Shown: piece after piece, positions 48,101 through 59,146 of the stretch
Numbering within the stretch: the stretch's first letter is position 1
How the letters are laid out: each line of letters begins with the position of its first letter
Assembly (NCBI GenBank): GCA_022749755.1
Contig: CM040442.1
Location: 18,016,457 to 18,080,456 of the forward strand
Origin: Azadirachta indica
Lineage: Eukaryota; Streptophyta; Magnoliopsida; Sapindales; Meliaceae
Direction of reading: 5' to 3'
DNA length: 64,000 nucleotides
Program-made: the position numbers and the translations under genes
Notes under the pieces: model-generated
The model's input: the letters and a program-made list of their open reading frames with translations, nothing else
Database searches by the model: none
What the model was told of the DNA's origin: nothing

Positions 48101-51100
48101 CCTTCCTTTTCGTCTCACCCTCTCAGATATCTTACCAACCATGGGCAGAGAAGTGATAAAAAAACAGAACTTTTACATTTAATTTGTAGTGATATAAAAC
48201 TTTTCGGTTTGACTTGATAGCAATTTCCTCATTGACGCTGACAGATAAGGATTGATGGTCAAGACATACGTGATGTGACCCTGGAAAGCTTACGAAAATC
48301 TATCGGTGTTGTACCTCAAGATACGGTAAGTTTATCTTGGAAATTTAAAGGTAACTTCTGTGTGTGTGTTTTCATTTATTTGATGGAAATCAAGGGTTTT
48401 CCTATGTCATATTGATGTAGAACAAATTGAGCAAGAAATTAGAAAATAGTTTAAGTAGGAAAGAGATAGGGATAAGTAGAAAGGGGTCAGAATAGGGAGA
48501 AAATGAACTCATCATGCTTTATTAACCAACATTTGCCCAAACATTAGTTACACAAGCCTATTCATAGGCATAGGCTTCATTGAGGATTGAAGATAGAAAT
48601 CTAAATATTCTAAAACTAAAAGATAAAACTCTAATTTCCAGTTTGGATTGTTGTGGCTTATATTATAGTTTGCGATTATTGTGCTCTAGAAATAAACTGT
48701 TAAGAAAAACATTTAAGCGATTTGGTAAATTGCATTATAAAAGGTGCTATGAATTTTTGCAATTGATGTTCGATCACGTAGAGAAGGAATAGATCTTCGA
48801 AAAGTGGGTTTTTATGATCCGATGAATAATCAAACCCATTTAAATGTTCTTGTTATTTGATATTTCCTTGACAAGGGCGCTCAACCTCTAGGAACCATTC
48901 ATGATATTTCAAGGAAGGCGGGGGGCTTCTACAGAACTTAGTCTTAATCCCACGAAATTCAATTAAGGAATAGAACAAAGAAAGAAAGTTGTGAATATAT
49001 TTTGGTAAATTAATTTGTTAAAAGTGCTACAAATTTAAAAAAAACGAGTATTTGCATTTAGTAAGTTTAATATTGAAGTTGCTATGACAATAGATAATGA
49101 TCAGAATAATGACACAATAAAATTAGGAATTATGGAAATGTAGAAGATAATTTGTCTTTTTTTGTTACATCACAGTAAATGTAATAGTAGATTATCTGAT
49201 TAGCTATTTTTAAAGATAACTCCTTTATTACTTATAAAAACTACTATCATAACGCACTATGCTATAAAATAAGCAGTTTAAATGTTAACAGATAAATTTA
49301 ATAAAAAATTAGAAAAAAAGCTGCTTATTGTTTTTCAATAGCAATCCCAAATGGAGCCTCATAAAGTTAAAAATAAAGCTAATAACGGTAAAAATTAAAA
49401 AAAATATATAGTCAACCCCACTATTGGAATGATCCTAAGTTCGATGCCCAAGTATATAGGTCTCTGATGGGATCTCCCAGATACTTTGCAATCTGTAATG
49501 TTGATAATCTGAGCAACTTCTGCTTTATGGCAGGTGCTTTTTAATGATACAATATATCACAACATTCGTTATGGTCGTCTTTCAGCAACAGAAGAAGAGG
49601 TGGGTGGTAAACTCTTAGTGTCAGCTTGATTTTTGCTTTTCCACTGTGTAATGTATGCACCACAATTGTTAGCACTCAGTCTAAGACATCCTTTCACTCA
49701 GGTTTATGATGCCGCCCGCCGTGCAGCAATTCATGACACGATCATGAACTTCCCTGATAAATATTCCACTGTGGTAGGGGAACGAGGGCTCAAGGTGAGA
49801 AGCATAGTGCTGTAAACACAGTAGTACTTTTCATAGGATTTTGTACTTCAAGTTTTTCAGTGGGTGGGCTCTGGCTTTCTTACTCAAAGAGGGAAATAAT
49901 CTTTGTTCAATAGATGGCGTTTGACTAGCTATTGAACTTTGATGATTGGGTGATATTTCTGTCCAGTTAAGTGGTGGTGAGAAGCAGCGTGTGGCCTTAG
50001 CTCGTGCATTCTTGAAAGCACCTCCTATTTTGTAAGTGTTTAAACTTCATAGTTTGACTTTATGTGTGTGCATGTATCAAATTTTATGTATGCCAAAAGA
50101 AAGTTCCCATAAAAGTAGGAGTGTTACCAAAAAATATATCTGTTATCTCTTATGTTGATATTTCCTTTTGCAGAAATATATCTGTTAGTCTTTTCATATG
50201 TGTTCATACCTGTGCCACAAGGGGCTTGGAATTAGCATGTTAAATCCTATAGTCAACCATAAAAGAAATTTCAAAGGATTCTGTATTATTAATTTATGTC
50301 CATTGTAGATAACAGCCCCAAGAATTCAGGGGAATTGATTTTAAATTATGAGATTTTGTCATTTCTTTCCCTTGCTACAAATATCTGACAGTAGGAAAAA
50401 CAGAACTAGCCTCAGTTCCTGCGGATTCATTTGTTATCACTTGGTGACTTTGCTTGCTCTGGTTGGCTTCTCTCTCTCATATATGGCTCCAATGATCTCC
50501 ATTCCTTATCCCAACTTCTGATGGTTGGTCTTAATTTCTTCCCCTGAACATAGCTGCTATAGATCAGCTAGATCTACTGTCATATCATGTCATTGTAATT
50601 TCATTGGTATTAAGTGTCAAACAGTGCTCTTCTTGGCAATTCTCTCGGTTTTTGAACGGTACTTGTTTAAAAAATGGTTGTCTGTGATAACTCATCCATA
50701 TTTCCCTAGTCTACTATCAAGGATATATATTCTAATGATTATTAATAACGGTAAGTGTTTTGAACTTGACCTTCCTTTGAGTTTTCAAAGTTATTGAATG
50801 TAAGTATCATATTGCATTGTTTTTCCTTATTCTCAACTTTGGGATTTTCATTTTATCTTTGTAGAGTGCAGTGCCCATCCTACTTCTGTGTACATAACTC
50901 ATTTCTATTTTGTACAATTGAGCATTAACTGATCATGTAGTAGATTTGAAGTACTCTAATCAATGCCTTGAACCCACTTTATTTTCAATTGTTCTTAACA
51001 TAAAGACAACCATAAACTGTTGTTAATATCTGATTACTGAAGTTGCATTTAATCTAAGAGAATGATGATCCATTTTAGTTGATAAAAATGATGGTTTTAA

Positions 51101-51798
51101 GTAGACTTAGAAGAACTGCTCCCTTAATTAGGTAGAAAACGTCATTTGTCCCGTTCCTCTTCCAGATTTCTGCTTGACTCGGGCAGTGTATGACTTGTTA
51201 TTCATTTCGTTTATAAGGCTTTGTGATGAAGCTACAAGCGCACTTGACAGCACAACAGAAGCAGAGATATTGAGTGCATTGAAGTCACTGGCTAATAATA
51301 GAACTTCAGTTTTCATAGCTCACAGGCTTACAACTGCAATGCAGTGTGATGAGGTACAAACATTCTTTACTAACAGTTATGTCCAACTTTCATGGTGCTG
51401 AAACTCAACGATGTTATCTTAGCACTGCGTTATGTGAGCGATAATTTGTTACTGAAATGTTTTGGTCGGATCTTCTCAATATGAATTACATTACATACTT
51501 GCATTATTAGATCAGCTAAAGTTTTTAAATTACTTTCTATAAGCTCGTTGCACACTTCTCACACAACTTAGTGTTGATCTCCTCAATTTTCATCCCTTCC
51601 CTATGCTTCTTGTTCTCATATATACTCATTTTCAACTATGGTTTTCAGATTATAGTTCTGGAGAGCGGGAAGGTAATCGAACAGGGTTCCCATGATTTTC
51701 TGCTGTCTAAAGCTGGAAGATATGCTCAGCTATGGGGACAGCAAAACAGTACTGTGGACGCCATTGATACAGCCATTAAAGTAGAAGCTCGAGACTAG
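36199..51798 (+). CDS. ABCB25: Mitochondrial ABC half-transporter, ATM3/ABCB25 type
   Basis: Exons: 36199-36820, 36969-37030, 37221-37264, 37967-38069, 38262-38369, 38587-38670, 38745-38805, 41225-41370, 41452-41568, 42416-42501, 46458-46546, 47723-47778, 48245-48325, 49534-49599, 49702-49794, 49967-50031, 51218-51353, 51649-51798; the product is 722 aa. The protein sits in the inner mitochondrial membrane as a homodimer and exports a glutathione-linked sulfur compound for cytosolic iron-sulfur and molybdenum cofactor assembly. Residues 1 to about 90 are an Arg/Ser-rich presequence. A six-helix membrane domain follows (to about 450). The nucleotide-binding domain has Walker A (GTSGSGKST, about 502-510), Q-loop (VVPQDT), signature LSGGEKQR (607-614), Walker B ([12 protein letters not shown], Asp630 Glu631) and His662. 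All motifs are intact. Introns 7 and 10 are enlarged by insertions. Confidence 0.95.
38806..41224. other. ABCB25 intron 7, 2.4 kb, probably holding transposon remnants
   Basis: Nothing coding is recognisable. CAACTCTATATATAAGTCTC (40150-40169) is a TATA-like box in a stretch that could be part of an LTR, but I could not find paired ends or a primer site. The frames at 40414-40602 and 40965-41231 carry no known motif. Confidence 0.35.
42560..43795 (-). pseudogene. LINE (L1-type) reverse transcriptase C-terminal remnant in ABCB25 intron 10
   Basis: On the minus strand, pieces of the region after the reverse transcriptase can be read in order. [20 protein letters not shown] lies near 43780-43720. 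[13 protein letters not shown] and [20 protein letters not shown] lie at 43440-43300. [16 protein letters not shown] lies near 43260. [19 protein letters not shown] lies near 42985-42930. These match the zf-RVT tail of plant L1-type LINEs. Several stops and frame changes separate them. The orientation is opposite to ABCB25, so no LINE terminator is imposed on the host strand. Confidence 0.75.
45069..45278 (-). pseudogene. Possible LINE ORF1-like fragment in ABCB25 intron 10
   Basis: The 69-aa frame contains [20 protein letters not shown], which resembles the conserved stretch found near the start of plant LINE ORF1 proteins. It is on the same strand as the LINE remnant at 42560-43795 and about 1.3 kb upstream of it, so both could be parts of one internally deleted element. 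The similarity is short and the call is tentative. Confidence 0.35.
46714..46725 (+). other. Primer-binding-site-like motif in ABCB25 intron 11
   Basis: GCTAACATGGTATCAAAGG has an LTR-like ACA end followed by TGGTATCAAAGG, close to the initiator tRNA-Met primer site. Less than 170 bp separates it from exon 11, so at most a short or truncated LTR could precede it. The following 700 bp show no clear gag. Confidence 0.3.
48722..48966 (+). pseudogene. rps16: Nuclear copy of plastid rps16 exon 2 in ABCB25 intron 13
   Basis: The DNA closely follows plastid rps16 exon 2 (ribosomal protein S16). In pieces it reads [39 protein letters not shown] and, in another frame, [10 protein letters not shown] with the natural stop at 48964-48966. 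An internal stop (VI, stop, YF), a frame shift before ELSLN and further changes upstream (48722-48790) show that it is not functional. It is on the same strand as ABCB25, within the intron. The family call rests on many exact matches to the conserved S16 C-terminus. How much more plastid DNA flanks it could not be judged. Confidence 0.85.
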
Positions 51799-54518
51799 AA
51801 CTATAGCAAACATACATACGTGTAAAATTAAATTGCTCAAGCATATATGCAATATCTGTAGATGTAACATTTTCCCAGTTGTCTCTGAAATTTTTTAAAT
51901 TTTGGATGATATTTACAGGCTTAATAAGACAGAGATGAGCTTCTTCTTGTATTTGATTCATTGTACAGTTGTAATACAATAAACTAGAAGCCCCCAACTA
52001 TGGCAAGTAGAGGAAATAAGTATTGATGTGATTTATCAGAAGTGTAGGCTTACATTATATACAAACGCGGAAATGATGTTATGTCTTTTTATGTCTTCAA
52101 CAGGCAAAATACTCTTTACATGCTTAGATTAGATTTTAGATTTGGGATTGATGTATTTTTTTTTTAAAGTCATAACTGTTATGAGACAAAAGCGTTGAAT
52201 GTCAAATATTAGTAAGAAAAGTAAGTACTACAAAAAATTGATATTACTAAATATTTTTTTAATTTCACTCTTAAAATTGAAGTTATTTTTGTTATATATG
52301 ATAACACAATTGAGAAAATTTTTGTTATATTGTTTAAGTCTCCGCATACAAATGAATTATACGTGTAAATTTTTGAAGAGAGAAGTTAATTGGTTTGACC
52401 TATTATGGTGGAAGTACAAGGTGAAGAATCAATTCTTTCTTATACCAAAAAAAAGAAAACGGGGCAAAGTTAAAATATAAATTTGAGATGGGTTTAGCCG
52501 AAATATTCTTAATTGAAATTTGCTCTTAACTTAAAATAGTATTGACTAGAAGTTTACTTTTGTTTCTCCTTCGTGAAATGCAAACCATGTTTTATGTAAA
52601 AGATGAATTTTGAATGAACAGAAGTTTAACTTTCTTTGAACAATTTTAAAAATTGTTGTATATCATCGCACAACTAATTTTCTTTTCTTTTTTATGAATG
52701 TCTAATTTGAAAAAAAAATTGGGCTCTTCATTCCCATAAATTTCATAATATCAAAAAATAACTAGAAAATAAAAAAAAAAATCGACTCTAAAAATTACCT
52801 AAGTGTGGTGATATTTATTATTATCAAAATCCAGACTCATAAAATTTGGGAGAGAATTGCAATGCTGGGACCCTCTTAAGAAGTAGATAAAGAATTTTAA
52901 TTTTGGACCCTTTGATAAGCATTTGCAAAACAGACCATATTAATATAATGAAGTTACAAAATTACCCTTATTATAGTTGAGCAAATTTATGAATTGTGGA
53001 AAAAGAAAATATGATTAACAAAAATTAACAAAGAAAATGAAAAGTAAACAAGAGCCAAGAAAATTTAATTGGATAATATTATATGTGAAAACATATATAA
53101 AAAAATATTAATTAAATAGTTTATTGAGAGGAGAAAGATATTTCTTTTATATTATAGATATTTCTTTTATATTATAACTAAGGAATTAATGTATGTGTTT
53201 ACTTATGCACACTTGTTATCCAGGTGAAATGATCACAAATTGTTGAGGTATATGATAATTCTCTTTTAATAAACTTCATCGTGAGTCTAAAATAATGAAA
53301 TTAATTGACTGAAATATTAGATATTAAAGTAAATAATATGAGAAACATTTGAAGTAATTCATGTGCTTGATTTTATTAAAATGATATTTTCTAAAATTTT
53401 AGGGAGTAAACTGAAGTCTTAGATTGTTGTAGATTATAAAATAATTTATTTTTATTATATTAAAAATAATTAATTATTAAAAAAATTATTAAATGATTGA
53501 TAAATTTTATTTTAAAAGTACTATAAATTTTAAAAATAGGTTACTTGCATTTACTAAATTTTATTATTATAATATTGTAAATGCGTCAAAATAATATAAT
53601 ATTAAATAAAAATTATTTTAACATAAGCATATATATATATATATAGTGGTTTTTTTTACTTTCTATTGAAATGTAAATTTTTAACTCTTAAATTCATGCA
53701 ATTTAATGGTTGAATTTTAAAGTTAAAAAAATGTGTGTAATATTTAAATACACACACATACATATTCATTTTTCTCTCTTTGCATGTACATGCAGTAATT
53801 TTGAGAAAAAAAATTTATTAACTTTTAATTGTTTAAAATCACTCAAAAACATGCTAATAACAATTCCAAACCAACCTTATGAAGCGTATGCTAATCAACT
53901 TTTCTCGCTCCATACTACTCTCTATATTTTGCCAAAAAATTTTCTCACTCTTTTGTATATCTTTCCGATAGAGAGGAAAAGAATCATACCCGTTTTCTTT
54001 TATTGTTTTAATATATTTTTATCTTTTTTATTGTTTGTTTAAGATAGATTTTCAATTAAATCTAAATTTATAATAATAGTTTTTTTATCTAAGTATAAAT
54101 TTAGGGTGATTATAGTTGTTTTTATTTATTTTATTTTTATTATTATTTATTATTTACTTTTTATAATAGTAAAATTTGTTTATTAGAAAATAAAATTAAT
54201 TATATTCTACTAATTTCCTTTTTTATCAATTTTCACCCCTTTTTTTCATTTCAATAAAATTGAATTCTTTTTGTGGAACATAAGAAATATTATACAAATT
54301 TTTATGTAATTAAAGTTATTCCTACAAATTAACATGTCAGTGATGCATACTATTAATAATAATAAGAGTAGTGGTATCATGCAAATTCTTATACAAATCC
54401 ATTGATACAAATTAATGTGACAGTAATATACAACAATCATATATTCTACATTTTTATAATGTAAGAAGAATGTTCACAAGAATAAAAGAAATTAAAATAT
54501 ATAAAATATATGATAACA
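51799..54518. other. Intergenic: ABCB25 3' region and AT-rich DNA
   Basis: The first 250 bp or so are probably the 3' untranslated region, with AATACAATAAAC near 51974 as a possible polyadenylation signal. Beyond it I see no gene. TTTCTTTTATATTATAGATA is part of a 20-bp tandem repeat near 53140-53176, and a TA run lies at 53627-53645. The frames at 52199-52480 and 53710-54042 are AT-driven. Confidence 0.45.
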
Positions 54519-55169
54519 CATTACAAGGAAAAAGCCCTATCTTGACTCAAATTCTGTGTCATGTCCACCTTATCTTGATTTTTATTTTTGTGTCAACATA
54601 AGTCATCTCAAGAATGGGTGACACATTTTAAGTGTCAGAAATACAACTCATAAGTTATGTGTAAAAACATAGTGATACAACATGTATCAAGAAACTAGTT
54701 CCCTATTATGAACCTCTTGACATTGGTTTGTCAGAAACAGATGACATATTTAAGTTGCTCTTATATGATGCAAGGTTTTGTTTTAGGATGCTTTTGGTTA
54801 AATTGATACTTCTTGACATTTATCCATCAGATTTTCTTGATATTGTTTTATTGCCCCTATTATGATTAACACAATGTGTGTCATCTTGAAAATGGTTGCA
54901 AACTTATTCGATTCAACAAATAAGGAACCCAAAAAATTAAAATATTATTTGTGTAAATCCCAAATGGCGAATCTGTAACTTCATTTTAGGATCACAACCC
55001 TAAAATTTGAAATTATGTCAAATCTACAGTCTTCTAACGTCCTCCAACATACCTAGGCACAATATCCACATAATGACAAGTCCACAACCATCAAATCTAC
55101 AAATATGAAAGTAGTTATCCAATAAATAAAATAGAGACAACTCAATATCTATAACAAACTGCTAGTTAA

Positions 55170-57870
55170 CATCAAGTCAGAAGCAAAATTTGCCCATGCC
55201 ATCCAAGTATCATGCATAGTATATTGCAAACACTTATATCCTCCACTAGTAAACTGCTATCTTCCATAATATCCGCAATATACCGCATTACATAATACCC
55301 ACACTCAACTGAACTTGGCTGCTCTGGGGCCTGTTTGATATAGAAATTAATGATATTTGAAATATATACAAAATGCATCCATGAGTTAAGTTAGCATACA
55401 TTCATACAAATATGCATGTAAGATTATAGCATGATTTTAAGATACCTTAACAGTTGTAAGCTGCACATGTATCTTTGTTTTACAATCATCAATAGAGAAC
55501 ACTGTAAGGCCCCTATACATGCACAAATTAATTTGTACATAGTTAGTTTATACATTTATACTATTAATGTAAAAAGAGAAGTAGTTTTCCTTGTGCGTGC
55601 TTAAGTGTCGACGAGTTTTGAGATATCTTCACCTAGTTGTCCTCTCAAAGGGTCTAAATAGTATGCTTCCTTGCTTGATGGATCAAAAACAACCAAAATC
55701 CAATGGAATCTTCACATGAACTTACAATTAAAAGGATGCACAAAATAATTAATGTATTTTCTAAAAAATGAAAGCTATAACATGGATTATAGGGCATGAA
55801 AACCAGCTGATGTTGCCTCGATTGCTCCAATCTAGTTTTAATTGTGCGACACCTATCATTACGCGTCTTCATGGCATTTGTTTTGCTTGCAATTGAAATA
55901 TTGCCAGAATGAATGAATCCAAATTGTTTTGGCTTGCGTTCTTTCTCCTTTTTTTTCATCTAAGTACTATTGCAAAGAAATAAAGCAAGAAATTCAATCA
56001 AGAATTTTGCATTTTTTGAGTTGAATAGATAGCAAAATATTTAAGGTACAAACCATACAAAAAAGTACTTACGCAAGCCATATATGCATGTTGTTCATTT
56101 GTTTCATTCATGAAAATGATGGCATTACATTCATCCCTCCTAACATAAGCTATACAAGACTGTCCATGTATGTCATTGTCTAATACATATGGAATAGACT
56201 TGTCACTTGGTAATAACCGATCGCACAACTTTGTAAACAACTCCATCTTTGGATCCCTTTCCATATTCATAAGCTGGAAACAAAAATAAAGACATCAATT
56301 TACTATACCAAGCCTTCTAAATTGATGACGAGTCATCTCTTATTGCCTCTTCTCTTTTGTCTTCCTTTTCTTGTTCCTCTTCCTCTTCCTCATCTCTTTC
56401 ATCTCCTTGATTGAATAATTTTTGCACACTTGAACTTGCAACTGAAGGCTACTTTGATGTTTTGTTCAATAATTGCCAAAGGTGTTACAACTGTACATTG
56501 ACTTCAACAAACCATTGGTCATACAATCTTCTCTCTCGCTCATAAAACTCATTGCCATGGGGTGTGTTGAAGTACATTGAAAGGGTTATAAATTTTCCCA
56601 TCCCTTGTAGCTTTGTACTTTTACCAACACTTTTTCCTAGTGACTGAGCCAATATATCATTCCTTGCATCACTCACTAATGAGCCACTTTTCTACTTCTC
56701 AAATAGCTCATCCTAACACAAGAGGAAAAGCGCAAATAAGTAAAAGCCATTGCTAAAATTGGACATAAATATTGCTAAAACAATTTTCTTGTAATTGAGA
56801 AATTTTGACTCACAATTTTCTGCATTAAAGGCAGCATATTGGCATCATGGCCTCTTTTTTTTTTTCAGACGATCTCTTTTCCAAGCAAGACTTCTATCAA
56901 TTTGGTCTTCTATTAGCCCTGTTTCTACACACTACAAACATATCATGGTAAATTAGAATACGGCACAAATTGCAATCTCATAGGCATAATTATATTATTT
57001 ACTACAATTCTAAGTTATTTGCTAAAGTATTCAAGTTTTGGAAGTTAACTTTTTTAAATTTTTCAATAACTTTTTTTCGTCACCAGCAACTAGCCAAAAT
57101 TAAGAGAAACAAAGCAAAAAATGAGTCAACAGACATCAGAAGACATCGAACTTTTTGGATTTAGAGCCTACATTGCAGAAACAACTGAAAGTCTAGAGAT
57201 GGTAATACCACAACCTAGCTAAGCATCATGAACTTATATCTCAATCAACTCATTAATTTCTTAATTAATATATAAAAAAACATAATTTACACATAACACA
57301 TATAATTACTTTGACTAAGACTTAACAGATCTTCTCTATTTTTTAAATTTGTTGATAGGAACCTAATTCTTCAATCTCATAAGTTGACCAGCTACAAAAT
57401 TTATCTCTTTCAAGAACAGTAATTAGATTCAAAGATTAGACCTAAACCTTATTAAAACGATAATTTTTAGACAAATTGACATAGGTATATTGCAAATGAG
57501 TAAATGCATATATATTTACTTAAACATATAAACTTACAATTTGCTGAATAAGGCCAACATATCCTTTCCTACTCAATGTATAGTTGTAAATGTTCAGTGC
57601 TCGCTTTTCTTGCACCAAGGTTCAAATTTTCTGCATAATTAATAATTCATGTTAAATGTCAAAAAAACAGAAATTTGAGACATGCTGCAAAGTCCTCCGA
57701 AAGCTGATCTGCCACAAACTGCTTTGCTTAATGAAACTGTACTACAAAGAAGGCTTCTTCAACCTCTTTGGATTATTCTTATAGGGCAAAATGTACTTGG
57801 TCGTCAGTGTATGCTTAAAATTCCTAAATCCTGTGCTCAACGTGTTGAAAACTTGTTTCTTACTCCTTAA
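55170..57870 (-). pseudogene. CACTA second gene: TNP1/Transposase_24 plus ULP1 protease
   Basis: Read on the minus strand: FRNFKHTLTTKYILPYKNNP (near 57840-57760) and later SFIKQS form the N-terminal region. MSDARNDILAQSLGKSVGK through FYERERRLYDQWF (56676-56485) is the Transposase_24 region. MERDPKMELFTKLCDRLLPS follows (56264 down). A C48 (ULP1-like) protease ends it: RLEQSRQHQLVFMPYNP, HWILVVFDPSSKEAYYLDPL, QAPEQPSSVECGYYVMRYI. The catalytic His, Asp and Cys and the oxyanion Gln are all present. Segments are separated by introns or decay; I could not join one open frame. C48 domains are commonly carried by plant CACTA and Mutator elements. Confidence 0.72.
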
Positions 57871-59146
57871 GCATAATTAAAATCTTTCTTGGTATGGGAG
57901 GGATGGAAAACATAATTTATAAACAGAATATAATATTTGATGCACATAAGATCATGCATTTATAAGGAATCAATCTACAGGCTAAAATAAAGATATAGTT
58001 CTGACAACTATATTATGTGTATGTCTATGTGTATAGGAGGTACAAATAATTATTTTAACTAATAAATGTCAATGTAGTGTGTGTACCTGAATCATAATCG
58101 TGTATATATATATATATATATACCATTAATTTGGCTTTAATTAAAATAATGAATTTGATTTGAAAATTAAAAAGGAGAAACATAAGAATAAGTAATTAAC
58201 GTAACACAACAGAATGCATAATCCCGATACTTAACGCTGGTGATGAGTCATAGTTATTCTCATGCATGATCTAATCTACAGTTGCTACTTATTATTCCAT
58301 AAAAATACAAATTATTCATATTAATTATATATCAAAAGTTTTTCTCTTCTCTACACATCAAGAAAGACCATGCGTATACAACAAATTAAAATGGCACCAA
58401 CCATTTCAGACTCCTAGTGTTATATATATATATATATATATGTTTAGAATATACATAATATTAATTAAGGAATATAGTTTAATTTTGTGTGTGTGTGTGT
58501 GTGTGTATAAATACATATATATATTAGGAAAGCAAGAAATGAGCATGAACAACAACATGTTTTACCTGGACAAACTTTCACATCTTCTCTTTCATTCATA
58601 ACGAAACCAATCTCTAATCTTTGTATGTGATAGGGACTGTGGCCCTAGCCAAGACTTCTAGGGTAGTAACCAAGTCATTTGCTTCCTCCCAAAAAGGTAC
58701 TCCAGCCATGCTATACTTAAACAGTTTCCCACTATTAGTTACACTCTTTTTTTTTCTTAGCCATCCTTGTCACCCTTCTTGACATAGAGCTACTTTGTGG
58801 CAGGCTATCTTGCTCATTTTTAACTTGGCCATTGCCACCTTGATTATTATCAACAACCTTATGCCTAGATTATTTGTCTTTGTCTTTGTAGCCATCCTGA
58901 AACATGCCAAATAAAAAAGAAAGTCAGCACATTTATAACAAATACATGCAGTACATATCAAGGTAAATAAAATAATAATCGAATTGAACATAGCAAATAT
59001 ATCAAGTTAAGCAATAAACCATACAAACAATTGCCTTTATTAATAGATATAACTTATGCAGCATAGCTAATTAATTAGTATCGACCACAATCCCCTCACC
59101 ATCTACCCGACCAAAGTTTACATCATTATCAGCTACATCGTACAAA

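Noticed and set aside
53710..54042. 110-aa plus-strand frame
   Set aside because: Low-complexity AT-rich sequence with no motif; no supporting signals.
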